A stretch of 64,000 nt of DNA, from positions 186,001 through 250,000 of the forward strand of contig NZ_JAERRK010000009.1 of the NCBI RefSeq assembly GCF_016741775.1. Reading direction: 5' to 3'. The notes beneath the pieces were generated by a model. It worked only from the letters and a program-made list of their open reading frames with translations, made no database searches and was not told where the DNA came from. Of the stretch, positions 7,941 to 16,790 are shown piece by piece. Both the position numbers and the translations under genes were made by a program. Source of the stretch: Streptomyces actinomycinicus. Its GTDB lineage: Bacteria; Actinomycetota; Actinomycetes; Streptomycetales; Streptomycetaceae. The first letter of the stretch is position 1, and the number at the start of each line of letters is the position of its first letter.

Positions 7941-9332
7941 ATGGCACCCGGCCTTCCTACCGCCATGGACCGACCGCACTTCATCGGCATCGGCGGCGCC
8001 GGGATGTCGGGCATCGCCAAGATCCTCGCCCAGCGCGGGGCCGCGGTGGCCGGCAGCGACGCCAAGGACTCCGCGACCGCCGAGGCGCTCCGGGCGCTCG
8101 GCGCGACCGTGCACATCGGGCACGCCGCCGCACACCTCGCCGACGACGCCAGCTGTGTCGTCGTCTCGTCGGCGATCCGCGAGGACAACCCGGAGCTGGC
8201 CCGCGCCGCCGAGCTGGGCATCCCGGTGGTGCACCGCTCCGACGCGCTGGCCGCGCTGATGGAGGGGCTGCGCCCGATCGCCGTGGCCGGTACCCACGGC
8301 AAGACCACCACCACCTCCATGCTGGCGGTCTCCCTGACCGAGCTGGGCCTGGAGCCGTCGTACGCCATCGGCGGCGACCTGGACGCGCCCGGCTCGAACG
8401 CCCTGCACGGCGAGGGCGACATCTTCGTCGCCGAGGCCGACGAGTCGGACCGCAGCTTCCACAAGTACGCGCCCGAGGTCGCCATCATCCTCAACGTCGA
8501 GCTGGACCACCACGCCAACTACGCCTCCATGGACGAGATCTACGAGTCCTTCGAGACGTTCGTGGGCCGCGTCACCGAGGGCGGCACCCTGGTCGTCTCC
8601 GCTGACCACGAGGGCGCCCGGGAACTGACCCGGCGCGTCCGTACGCACGCGGTGCGCGTGGTGACCTACGGCGAGGCCGAGGACGCCGACGTGCGTGTCC
8701 TGTCGATCGTCCCGCAGGGGCTGAAGAGCCAGGTCACCGCCGTGCTCGACGGGCAGGAGCTGACCTTCGCGGTGTCCGTGCCCGGCCGCCACTACGCCCT
8801 CAACGCCGTCGCCGCGCTCGCCGCCGGTGCCGCGCTCGGCGTCCCGGCCGCACAGCTGGCACCCGCGCTCGCCGCCTACACCGGCGTCAAGCGGCGCCTG
8901 CAGCTCAAGGGTGAGGCGGCCGGGGTCCAGGTGATCGACTCCTACGCCCACCACCCCACCGAGATGACCGCCGACCTGGAGGCCATGCGCGCCGCCGCCG
9001 GTGATGCCCGCATCCTCGTCGTCTTCCAGCCGCACCTCTTCTCCCGCACCCAGGAGCTGGGCAAGGAGATGGGACAGGCGCTGGCCCTCGCCGACGCCTC
9101 GGTGGTCCTGGACATCTACCCGGCCCGCGAGGACCCGATCCCCGGCGTGACCAGCGAGCTGATCATCGAGGCCGCGCGCGCGGCCGGCGCCGACGTCACC
9201 GCCGTCCACGACAAGGGCGAGGCCCCCGCGGTGATCGCGGGAATGGCGAAGCCCGGTGATCTGGTTATCACCATGGGCGCGGGCGACGTGACGGACCTGG
9301 GCCCGCTGATCCTGGATCGCCTGTCGCAGTAA
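7941..9332 (+). CDS. murC: UDP-N-acetylmuramate-L-alanine ligase
   Basis: A 463-aa Mur ligase that adds L-alanine to UDP-MurNAc, the first amino acid of the peptidoglycan stem peptide, in the cytoplasm. The N-terminal UDP-binding loop FIGIGGAGMSGIAKIL (residues about 14-29), the ATP-binding loop GTHGKTTTTS (117-126), the central EADESDRSFHKY and the C-terminal IDSYAHHPTEM motifs are all present. ATG at 7941 follows the ribosome site GGGAGAAA. It lies outside the division-and-cell-wall cluster where other mur genes sit, which is usual for Streptomyces. msrB follows 14 bp downstream. Confidence 0.97.
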   Translation: MAPGLPTAMDRPHFIGIGGAGMSGIAKILAQRGAAVAGSDAKDSATAEALRALGATVHIGHAAAHLADDASCVVVSSAIREDNPELARAAELGIPVVHRSDALAALMEGLRPIAVAGTHGKTTTTSMLAVSLTELGLEPSYAIGGDLDAPGSNALHGEGDIFVAEADESDRSFHKYAPEVAIILNVELDHHANYASMDEIYESFETFVGRVTEGGTLVVSADHEGARELTRRVRTHAVRVVTYGEAEDADVRVLSIVPQGLKSQVTAVLDGQELTFAVSVPGRHYALNAVAALAAGAALGVPAAQLAPALAAYTGVKRRLQLKGEAAGVQVIDSYAHHPTEMTADLEAMRAAAGDARILVVFQPHLFSRTQELGKEMGQALALADASVVLDIYPAREDPIPGVTSELIIEAARAAGADVTAVHDKGEAPAVIAGMAKPGDLVITMGAGDVTDLGPLILDRLSQ

Positions 9333-9346
9333 AGGGGCTGAGGCTC

Positions 9347-9754
9347 ATGTCGTACGAGGTCGACAAGCCGGACGAGCAGTGGCGCGCGGAGCTGAATCCC
9401 GCCGAGTACGCCGTGCTGCGCCAGGCCGGCACCGAGCCGGCCTTCACCGGTGAGTACACGGACACCAAGACCAAGGGCGTGTACTCCTGTCGTGCCTGCG
9501 GCGCGGAACTGTTCACCTCCGAGACCAAGTTCGAGTCGCACTGCGGCTGGCCGTCCTTCTTCGACCCGAAGGACACCGACGCAGTGGAGCTGATCGAGGA
9601 CCGCTCCCACGGCATGGTCCGCACCGAGGTGCGGTGCGCCCGCTGCGGCTCGCACCTGGGCCATGTCTTCGCGGGCGAGGGCTACCCGACCCCCACGGAC
9701 CAGCGGTACTGCATCAACTCCATCTCCCTGCGGCTGACCCCCGACGAGGACTGA
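9347..9754 (+). CDS. msrB: Peptide-methionine (R)-S-oxide reductase
   Basis: A 135-aa MsrB that reduces the R epimer of methionine sulfoxide in proteins. The four zinc cysteines are C48/C51 (SCRACG) and C97/C100 (RCARCG); the catalytic cysteine is C122 in RYCINS, and C66 sits in the conserved HCGWPSF motif as potential resolving residue. ATG at 9347 lies 14 bp after the murC stop with AAAGGGG upstream, so it is probably co-transcribed with murC. Confidence 0.96.
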   Translation: MSYEVDKPDEQWRAELNPAEYAVLRQAGTEPAFTGEYTDTKTKGVYSCRACGAELFTSETKFESHCGWPSFFDPKDTDAVELIEDRSHGMVRTEVRCARCGSHLGHVFAGEGYPTPTDQRYCINSISLRLTPDED

Positions 9755-9909
9755 GCCCGCGGCCGGGCGCTCCGCCGCCTCGGCCGTGTCGCAGACGCCT
9801 GCGCCGGGCCGCCGACGACTCGGCCGGGGCGCCCCGTCGAGGCGGCCCGGCCGTGGGGGCTGCCGGGACGGACGGGCCTGACGCCCTGATCGTCACGGTT
9901 TGAGATTCT

Positions 9910-11223
9910 GTGAGAGTGTGGGGTGTGGCGCGGTGGATCCAGTCCCGTCGCAGGCCCCTGGCAGTCCACGGTGACCGCCGCAAGGACAGCGTCCGGGGCG
10001 AGGACGAGCAGGCCGCGGAGGCCGCGGTGCGGCTGGGCGACCTGCGGGAAGCGCTGGCCGGGGTCGGCACCACCCTCGACGCGGACGCCATCTGCACCGA
10101 GCTGACCCGGGCCGCCGTGCGGCTGGCCGGCGGAACGGCCGCCGTACTGCGGCGCACGGGGGACGGCTTCTCCGGCTACGACGCGATCCACGGGAACCCC
10201 GAACTGCTGCCCGACGCCCGCTGGGCCAGGGCCGCGGCCCGCGAGGTGGGCGTACCGGCCGTCGACGCGGCACCGGAACCCTGGCTGGAGTACGCGGGCG
10301 GGACCCGCCCCGGCGCCGCCCTCTGCCTGTTGCTGACCAGCGGCGAGGAGTGGTACGGCGTCCTCGTGTGGGCCCGCCCCGGAGCGGCGCTGCGCCGTGC
10401 CGAAGCCGAACTGCTCGCCATGCTCGCCGAGCGCGCCGCCGTCCACATCCGGCACGCCGGCGCGTACGAGCAGGTCAGCCGCACCGCCGGTGATCTGCAG
10501 CGCGCCCTGCTCGCCGAACCCGGCCGCCCGCACCCCAACCTGGACGTCGCCATCCGCTACCTGCCCGCCGGACGGCGCACCCTGGTCGGCGGCGACTGGT
10601 GCGAGACGGTGCGACTGCACTTCGGCCGGACCCTGCTGGTCGTCGGAGACGTGATGGGACACGGCCTGGAGTCCGCCGTCGACATGAGCGCCTACCGCTC
10701 CTCCCTGCGCTACATCGCCTCCGCCGACCTGCCCCCGCACCGGGTGCTGCGGCAGATGGACGACATCGCCTCCGGGGAGGAGGAGCGCAGACCGGCCACC
10801 TGCCTGCTCGCCCGGGTCGACCCCGGCCGCGGCCAGATCACGCTGGCCAGCGCCGGACACCTGCCGCCCGTGCTCATCGGCCGGCAGGGCGAGGCCGTGC
10901 TGCTGCCGGCGCCCGTCGGACCGCCGCTGGGCACCGGGCTCGGCGGGTACGAGTCGGCCAACCACGGGCTGGAGCCCGGTGAGACCCTCGTCCTGTTCAC
11001 CGACGGACTCGTGGAGCGCCGCGGCGAGGACATCGACCACTCCCTGGCCCGGCTGGCCGCCCTGCGCTTCCCCGCAGACGGCGGTGTCGGCGAGGTCCTG
11101 GACACCGTCCTCGCCCGTCTTGACGCCGAGCACGCGGAGGACGACGTCGCCATCCTCGCGGCCCGGCCGCACCTGCGCCCGGCTCCGGCGGACGCGGACG
11201 CGCAGGGGCCGGGAGGTGGCTGA
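9910..11223 (+). CDS. GAF-like/SpoIIE-type PP2C serine phosphatase
   Basis: A 437-aa protein starting at GTG 9910 (a downstream start cannot be excluded because the first about 30 residues are basic and not conserved-looking). Residues about 35-185 form a GAF-like sensory region; residues about 195-420 are a PPM/SpoIIE phosphatase domain with GGDWCE (227-232), GDVMGHG (246-252), SAGHLPP, GPPLG, LFTDGLVERR and DDVAILAAR. The usual second metal Asp of GGDWYD is Glu here. Such proteins dephosphorylate anti-sigma antagonists in partner-switching cascades; no kinase or antagonist gene is adjacent. It converges on the CHAT gene. Confidence 0.9.
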   Translation: MRVWGVARWIQSRRRPLAVHGDRRKDSVRGEDEQAAEAAVRLGDLREALAGVGTTLDADAICTELTRAAVRLAGGTAAVLRRTGDGFSGYDAIHGNPELLPDARWARAAAREVGVPAVDAAPEPWLEYAGGTRPGAALCLLLTSGEEWYGVLVWARPGAALRRAEAELLAMLAERAAVHIRHAGAYEQVSRTAGDLQRALLAEPGRPHPNLDVAIRYLPAGRRTLVGGDWCETVRLHFGRTLLVVGDVMGHGLESAVDMSAYRSSLRYIASADLPPHRVLRQMDDIASGEEERRPATCLLARVDPGRGQITLASAGHLPPVLIGRQGEAVLLPAPVGPPLGTGLGGYESANHGLEPGETLVLFTDGLVERRGEDIDHSLARLAALRFPADGGVGEVLDTVLARLDAEHAEDDVAILAARPHLRPAPADADAQGPGGG

Positions 11224-11396
11224 ACCCGCCCGCGGTGGGCGGCGGCTGAACCGTGCCGCAGCGCGCGGGTCGGCCGAGTCGCGCCTCGGCGGGGCGCGGC
11301 TTCGGCCGTGCGGCGGGGGAGCGCGGCAGAGTCCCGTCCGCCACGGGGCCGCAGGGGCACCGCACCGCCTCCGGCGCACGCATCAGCCGCCCCGCC

Positions 11397-14300
11397 TCAC
11401 GCCCCGGCGTGCACCAGCGCCCCCCACGTCCAGGGCCGCTCGGGGTCGGCCGTGCGCAGGGTGCGGACCGTGTCGTGCAGGGCCAGCGCCGCGGGCAGCG
11501 GGGCGGGGGACGGGAGGGACGGGGCCAGGGCGTGGTGGAAGGCGGCGGCCGCCCGTGCGGCGAAGGCGTCCCCGACCTCCCAGAGCGTCGCCACCGACTG
11601 GGTGTAGCCCGCGAGCTGGAAGACCGAGGCGAGGTGGATGACCTCGTCGGCGAACGGGGGCGCGGTGCCGGCCCGGGCCGTACCGCAGGCCGAGAGATAC
11701 GCCAACTCGGCCGTCTCCAGGCGGAGTCCGGCCAGCTCGCCGACGTACAGGTCGCCGTCGGCGAGCATCAGCCGGCCCGCGGTGACGTCCTCGGGGTCGC
11801 TGCCGGCGTGGCACGCGAAGTGCACCACGGCCGCGTCCAGCAGCGCGTCGCGCACCGCCGCCCGGGTGGCGTCGGGGCCGGTCAGCGGGGTGCCGCCGGT
11901 CGCCGCGAGTGCCGCGGCGGCCTCGGCCACGGTCCGCGGCAGCGGCACCTGCCCCGGCGTCTCGGGCATGGCCACCGCCACGACACCGCGCCGGCCCGGC
12001 GCCGCGCGCCTGCGGGCCCTGCTGTACAGCAGGGCCCGCAGGGTGGGCGTGTACGAGGAGGCCACCCGGTCCAGCACGGCGGCTCCCGCGGGCGCGCCCG
12101 GCCCGTGGTGCCCGGCGGCGTGCAGCGGAAAGGAGTTGAGCACTCCGGACGGCGCCCACCACAGGCGGGGCCAGGGGGCGCCCGGGGCCGGCGGGCCGGA
12201 GAAGTCCAGGGCGTCCAGGACCGGTTCGGCGAGGACGTCCCACAGCCAGGCCAGCGTGCCGGTGAAGATGTCCCGGGCCCCCGGGTACAGGGGATCGCGC
12301 GGGCCCGCCATGAGCGCGGCGAGGGCCGGCCGGAGGGCCTCGGCCTGGGCGGTGAGGTCGGCGGCGGCCAGCCGGGGCAGCGGCACCGTCAGCACCCCCT
12401 CGGGACGCAGCACCAGTGCGTCACAGCGGCGCGGATGGACGTTGACGCTCACCACCGGGCCCTCTGCCGCGGCCGGCCGCAGGTCGGCCAGGGCGAGGGG
12501 CAGCGGGGTGAGGAAGCGCTGGAAGCCGGGGCGCTGTTTCAGTTCGGTGATCAGCCGGGCCGCGCGGTCGAGCACGGCGCGCTGCTCGGTGGTCTCCTCC
12601 GGGGTGGGCCGGCGGCCGGGCTCCATGCTCCGGCGCACCGCCCGCAGCCGGTCGAGGGCGGTCCGCAGCCGGGCGTGCAGGGCGGCGTCGGCGCCGTGCA
12701 GCGCGGCCAGTTCCCGGCGGGCGTTGAGCGCGGTGGACAGCAGATGGGCCCGGCCGTCCTCCAGGGTCTCCAGGGCGTCCACCGGGTCGTGCCGGTCCAG
12801 CGCCCGCGCCGCGGCGTCGGAGGCGAGCCGGATGACCAGACTGGGGGAGCGGCCCGGTCCCGCCGGTCCGGCGCCGAACCGGCGGCCGTTGTCCAGGCGG
12901 TGGTGCACGGCGGCGGCCCACCGGTGCAGCAGCAGGGCGCTGCGCCCGTCCGGCTCGGTGGTCGCCGTGAGCGCCCGGGTGAGGGCCTCGGCCTCGGTGT
13001 AGTCCGTCTCCTCCGACCACATCAGGTGCCGGTTGAACAGCTGTACGGCCAGCGTCGTGCGCGTCTCGTCGTACTCCCCGGTGCCCGGCGACAGACCGGC
13101 CAGCCTCCTGCGGCAGGCACGGATGCCGTCCTCCAGTGCCTGGATCCGCTCGAAGGGGGATTCCTCGGCGAACGACAGCGCCACCTGTCCGGCGAAGAGT
13201 TCCGGCTCGAAGCCCAGGTCCGTCAGCTGCCGCGGCAGTTCCTCGTACAGCTCGCGCAGCTGGGGCAGGGTCCCGCGCACCAGGTCCAGCCGGGCGGGGT
13301 CGCCCTCCCGGAGGTTCTGGGAGTCCTGCAGGGACTTCATCACGGCTAGCCCGTTGCGTCCGCTGCGCAGCAGCCGGTGCGTGCGGGAGCCCGGCGCGGC
13401 CAGGGCGAGCAGCCGGTCGTACACGGCCAGGATCTCCCCGAGGAGGCCGGTGTCGACCGGCTCCGGCGGCTCCGGCTCCCCGGTGCCGCCCCGCAGGACG
13501 GCGGCGAGGGCCCGGACGCGTTCCGCCTCGGGCAGCCGGGCCAGACGCCGCAACTCCAGCTCCGCGCCGCGCTCGAGGATGTCGGCCGGGGAGGCCTGGC
13601 CGGGGTGGCCCACGACCAGTCCGGCGAGGTCCGTCAGCTCCTGGCCGCGCGCGCCGTTGCCGCCCTGCGGGCCCATGCCGAGCAGGTCCAGTACGGCGGC
13701 GACGGGATGGCCCGGGTCCGCCCCGGACATCGCGTCGCGCACGATGGCGTCGACGGCGTCCGAGTCGGCCTGCAGCCCGGGCGGGAGGGCGGACGCGCCG
13801 GGCGGCTCGTCGGGGCGGAACGCATCGGCGCGCACCCGTGCCGCGGCCTCGGCGATCAGCCTGGCGTTCCCGGCGTCCCCGGTGTTCCCGGCGTTCCCGG
13901 CGTTCCCGGCGAACATCGGGTCGGCGGCGGCGAGCAGGGCGATGCCGTCCACGAGCCGCCCCGCGGCGACCAGATGGACGGCCAGCCGCAGCCGGACACC
14001 CTCCCGGTCGGGGTGGCCCTGCGGGGTCAGGCCGAGCAGCCGGCGCAACGCCTCGGCGGCCTCCGCGGCGAGTGCGGCGGCGCGCGCCGGTTCCGCCCGG
14101 GCGGCACCGATCAGCGCGGCCTCGGCCAGCCGGTCGAGATGGGTGCGCAGCGCCGCGTGGTCCTCGGCCGGGGTGAGGTCGAGGGCGCGCCGGAGCGCGC
14201 CGACGGCCTCCTCCCGGACCTCGGGTGACATGTCCTGGGCCCGCTCGGCGCCCCTGGCGTACAGGGTGAGGACGTGGCCGAGGTCGGAGTACATCTGCGC

Positions 14301-15455
14301 CGCGTTGCCGTCGGCCGGGCCGGCGCTCCGGGTCGCCGTGCGCAGCAGATCGATCACCTCGGGCAGCCGGGTGCGGTCCTCGGTCCTCGCCGCGATGCCC
14401 AGCAGCGTGAGGGCGAGGCCGTTGGCGCAGCGGGCGTGGTTCGGGTGGTCCGGGGGAGTGGCCGCGTACGCGGTGCGGAACACGTCGGCCGCCTCGTCGA
14501 GACGGCCGTGCCCGGTACGGCCGCCACGAGTCCGGCGGCCGGCCGCCCGCCGCCGAGGGCCGGCCCCGTCCCCGGCTCCCTCCTCGGTTCCTTCTCCGGC
14601 TCCTTCTCCGGTCGGGTCTCCTGTTCCCTTTCCGGTTCCGTCGCCGGTTTCGTTGCCGGCTCCCTCTCCGGTCCTGTTTCCGGTTCCGTCGCCGGTCCCG
14701 TCATCGGTTCCGCTTCTGGTCCCGTCGCCGGTCGGGTCTCCGGTTCCCTTTCCGGTTCCGTCGCCGGTCCCGTTTCCGGTTCCGTCATCGGTCTCGCTGC
14801 CGGTCCCCTTTCCGGTCCCGTCTCCGGTCCCGTGGCTGAGGATCAGCAGCGCGTAGCCCAGATTGCAGCCGGCCAGCGCCCGGGCGGGTCCCTCCGTGGC
14901 CAGGTGCGGCAGGGCGCCCCGGGTCAGTTCGGCGCACGCCTCCAGCGCCTGGGTCCAGGACAGGCCGATGCCCAGCCGGAGCAGCAGGTGCCCGAGATCG
15001 GCCAGGGCGGCGGCGTGCGCCCGGACGACGGCACCGCGGTCCTCGGGGCGCCCGGTGCCGAGCAGTTCGTCGAGCCGGGCGCGCAGCGGCGGCGCCAGCA
15101 CGTCGGGGCTGTCCGGCGGATGGCAGTGGAAGGGGCCGAGCAGGAGCAGGCCCGTGCGGGCGTCCGCCTCGCGCGCGGCGGCGTCCTGGCGGGCCCCGGC
15201 CCGGGCCAGCAGGGTCACACCGAGCGTGTACGCCACCTCCCGGTCCACGCCGGGGCCGCCCTCCGCGGGGGTGAGCACCAGGTGGCTCAGCAGCGCGTCG
15301 GCCTCGGTGAGTGCCGCCTCGCTGAGCAGGTCCGCGGCCCCGCCGGGCGCCGCGAGCCGGTCCAGCCGGGCGAGGACCGACCCCACCAGCCGTTCCCGGT
15401 CGGCCCGCCGGCCCTCGCCGGCCGGCTCCCGCTCGTACCCCGTCTCCGTCGCCAT
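11397..15455 (-). CDS. TPR-CHAT (caspase-like) protein, conflict or signalling system effector
   Basis: A 1352-aa protein. I place the start at ATG 15455 (MATETGYEREP) because GGGAGTGGGG lies just upstream. Residues about 1-205 and 295-900 are Ala/Leu/Arg-rich helical sequence with TPR-like repeats (for example ADVFRTAYAATPPDHPNHARCANGLA). The C-terminus is a CHAT caspase-like peptidase with the catalytic pair intact: H1216 in HFACHAG and C1257 in YLSACGTARAG, followed by ASVFQLAGYTQSVATLWEVGD. Residues about 207-297 are a Gly-Thr-rich tandem repeat linker, and a second Asn-Ala-Gly repeat lies near residues 515-530. It probably cleaves a protein target on activation. It is the last gene of a three-gene minus-strand cassette; 49 bp separate its start from the membrane protein stop. 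Confidence 0.88.
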   Translation of the reverse strand: MATETGYEREPAGEGRRADRERLVGSVLARLDRLAAPGGAADLLSEAALTEADALLSHLVLTPAEGGPGVDREVAYTLGVTLLARAGARQDAAAREADARTGLLLLGPFHCHPPDSPDVLAPPLRARLDELLGTGRPEDRGAVVRAHAAALADLGHLLLRLGIGLSWTQALEACAELTRGALPHLATEGPARALAGCNLGYALLILSHGTGDGTGKGTGSETDDGTGNGTGDGTGKGTGDPTGDGTRSGTDDGTGDGTGNRTGEGAGNETGDGTGKGTGDPTGEGAGEGTEEGAGDGAGPRRRAAGRRTRGGRTGHGRLDEAADVFRTAYAATPPDHPNHARCANGLALTLLGIAARTEDRTRLPEVIDLLRTATRSAGPADGNAAQMYSDLGHVLTLYARGAERAQDMSPEVREEAVGALRRALDLTPAEDHAALRTHLDRLAEAALIGAARAEPARAAALAAEAAEALRRLLGLTPQGHPDREGVRLRLAVHLVAAGRLVDGIALLAAADPMFAGNAGNAGNTGDAGNARLIAEAAARVRADAFRPDEPPGASALPPGLQADSDAVDAIVRDAMSGADPGHPVAAVLDLLGMGPQGGNGARGQELTDLAGLVVGHPGQASPADILERGAELELRRLARLPEAERVRALAAVLRGGTGEPEPPEPVDTGLLGEILAVYDRLLALAAPGSRTHRLLRSGRNGLAVMKSLQDSQNLREGDPARLDLVRGTLPQLRELYEELPRQLTDLGFEPELFAGQVALSFAEESPFERIQALEDGIRACRRRLAGLSPGTGEYDETRTTLAVQLFNRHLMWSEETDYTEAEALTRALTATTEPDGRSALLLHRWAAAVHHRLDNGRRFGAGPAGPGRSPSLVIRLASDAAARALDRHDPVDALETLEDGRAHLLSTALNARRELAALHGADAALHARLRTALDRLRAVRRSMEPGRRPTPEETTEQRAVLDRAARLITELKQRPGFQRFLTPLPLALADLRPAAAEGPVVSVNVHPRRCDALVLRPEGVLTVPLPRLAAADLTAQAEALRPALAALMAGPRDPLYPGARDIFTGTLAWLWDVLAEPVLDALDFSGPPAPGAPWPRLWWAPSGVLNSFPLHAAGHHGPGAPAGAAVLDRVASSYTPTLRALLYSRARRRAAPGRRGVVAVAMPETPGQVPLPRTVAEAAAALAATGGTPLTGPDATRAAVRDALLDAAVVHFACHAGSDPEDVTAGRLMLADGDLYVGELAGLRLETAELAYLSACGTARAGTAPPFADEVIHLASVFQLAGYTQSVATLWEVGDAFAARAAAAFHHALAPSLPSPAPLPAALALHDTVRTLRTADPERPWTWGALVHAGA
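13863..13911. repeat. 9-bp tandem repeat inside the CHAT gene
   Basis: About five imperfect copies of GTTCCCGGC (plus-strand sense) occur in frame within the TPR-CHAT gene and encode an Asn-Ala-Gly/Asn-Thr-Gly run. The unit length is a multiple of three, so copy-number change would preserve the frame. Confidence 0.75.
14564..14834. repeat. In-frame minisatellite (6/12-bp units) in the CHAT gene
   Basis: About 270 bp of imperfect hexamer and dodecamer repeats such as CCGGTTCCGTCG, interspersed with CCGGTCCCGTCA variants. Read on the minus strand it encodes a Gly-Thr-Gly-(Asp/Lys/Asn/Glu) array about 90 residues long, separating the N-terminal helices from the TPR region. All units are multiples of three, so the frame is maintained. 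Confidence 0.9.
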
Positions 15456-15504
15456 GGTCCCCACTCCCTGTCCGCGGAGCCCTGCCCCGCGCGTCCGGTT
15501 CCCG

Positions 15505-16383
15505 TCATCGGCGCCGTGCGCCCGCACCCTTGCGGAACCGCTCGGTGACCGCGTGGCCGAGGCTCGCCCGCACCGGGTGCGTCTCCTCGTCGAACCGCTC
15601 GAACAGCTCCGGCAGATGGAGGTCCACGGCGGACTCCACCAGCTCCGCGTACTCCTCGGCGCGTTCCCGTGCCCGCCGCCGGGCGACCAGGCCGGCTCCC
15701 ACCCCGGCCACCGCGGCCGGCCACCACACCGTGCTCAGCAGCGCGTACAGCACCGCCCAGCCGCCGAGCCGCATCGCCTCGTCGAGCCGCTGCCGGGACT
15801 CGGCCAGCGGTAGCCGAGTGGTGTCCGGCAACAGCAGCCACAACCGGGGCCAGGCGTCCGTGAGTTCGATCCGGTAGTGCAACCGGATCCGGGCGGCCGG
15901 GGCGTGCAGCCGGTCCCCGGTCCAGGTCGGGCACTCGGGCCGGACCAGGGCGATCGCGTTCCGCTCGGCCTCCCGCGCGGCGAGCGTGCCGGTGCCCCGG
16001 GCCGCCTCGCAGGCCGCGTCCCGGGCGTCCCAGGCGCGCCTGCGCCGCTCGGTGAGCCGGCCCGCCGGTCCGCGCAGCAGGCGCGGCCAACTGCCCTGCA
16101 GCGCACGCTCGTACGGTCCGGCGAGCGCGTCGGCGAGCAGTGCGGCGGCGACGGACGCGGCCAGCACCGCGAGCAGCAGCACCGCCGTCCGGGTGGAGCC
16201 CGAGCCGCCCGAGGTCAGGGTGCGCAGCCGCTGCCGCAGCAGTTCGGCGTCCGCCCAGTGCCGCTGTCCCAGGGTCAGGCCGGCGGCCGCGAGCACGGTG
16301 AACACCAGCCCCGGCAGCACCAGTGCCGCGGCCCAGCGTTCGGCGAGCTTGCGGCCGACGTCGGTGACGAGTCCCGTGAGCAC
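15505..16383 (-). CDS. Membrane protein of the CHAT cassette, function unknown
   Basis: A 292-aa protein starting at GTG 16383 (VLTGLVTDVGRKLAERW), 11 bp after the TGA of the small protein gene, so the two are almost certainly co-translated. Two hydrophobic segments near the N-terminus (AAALVLPGLVFTVLAAAGLTLG; AVLLLAVLAASVAAALLADALAG), a soluble Arg-rich middle, a third segment (GGWAVLYALLSTVWWPAAVAGVGAGLVA), then a charged helical tail (RARERAEEYAELVESAVDLHLPELFERFDEE). I know of no assigned function. Its position between the small Cys-motif protein and the TPR-CHAT protein suggests it anchors or senses for that system at the membrane; this is inference. Confidence 0.8.
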   Translation of the reverse strand: MLTGLVTDVGRKLAERWAAALVLPGLVFTVLAAAGLTLGQRHWADAELLRQRLRTLTSGGSGSTRTAVLLLAVLAASVAAALLADALAGPYERALQGSWPRLLRGPAGRLTERRRRAWDARDAACEAARGTGTLAAREAERNAIALVRPECPTWTGDRLHAPAARIRLHYRIELTDAWPRLWLLLPDTTRLPLAESRQRLDEAMRLGGWAVLYALLSTVWWPAAVAGVGAGLVARRRARERAEEYAELVESAVDLHLPELFERFDEETHPVRASLGHAVTERFRKGAGARRR

Positions 16384-16394
16384 GGCCGGCCCGC

Positions 16395-16790
16395 TCAGCT
16401 CTCGGCGTCGAAGCGCAGGGCCACGTCGAACACCTCGCACACCGGCAGTTCCCGGTCCGGGCGCCGCTGTTCGCGCCGTGCGCAGACGCCACGCGGGCAG
16501 ACGTGCGTGCCGGGCACGGTGTGCGGGCCGTCGTCGGCGACGGGGGTCGGCAGGGACGAGCGGCCGTCCGGCTCGGAGTGCACCGGGTCCGTACGATCGC
16601 CCAGCAGGCCGAGTGCGACGAGGTGCGCCTCGACCGGCTCACCGGTGCGGGCGGCCCGTACGGCCTGGTCGACGGTCCGCCGCCGGGCCGCACCGACCGG
16701 TCCCTGGTGCAGACGGCGAAGCAAGGGCAACTGGCTGCACAGCAGGGCCAGTTGTTCATCACGTTCCACAGGTGACGACACGTCGCCCAT
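16395..16790 (-). CDS. Small Cys-motif protein of the CHAT cassette
   Basis: A 131-aa protein starting at ATG 16790 (MGDVSSPVERDEQ). The N-terminal 65 residues are helical (LALLCSQLPLLRRLHQG, VDQAVRAARTGEPVEAHLVALGLLG); the C-terminal part carries H96, C98 and C103 in HVCPRGVCARR and C118 in LPVCEV, a pattern that could bind a metal. As I recall, small proteins with this CPxxxCxR motif accompany TPR-CHAT genes in actinobacteria and have been described in comparative-genomic surveys of conflict systems (CATRA-associated small proteins); I cannot check that here. First gene of the cassette. Confidence 0.75.
   Translation of the reverse strand: MGDVSSPVERDEQLALLCSQLPLLRRLHQGPVGAARRRTVDQAVRAARTGEPVEAHLVALGLLGDRTDPVHSEPDGRSSLPTPVADDGPHTVPGTHVCPRGVCARREQRRPDRELPVCEVFDVALRFDAES

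Noticed and set aside
11253..13349. Long plus-strand open frame of almost 700 codons opposite the CHAT gene
   Set aside because: Composition is Arg/Gly/Gln/Val-rich, the usual product of reading the antisense strand of a GC3-rich gene; the minus-strand frame has recognisable domains.
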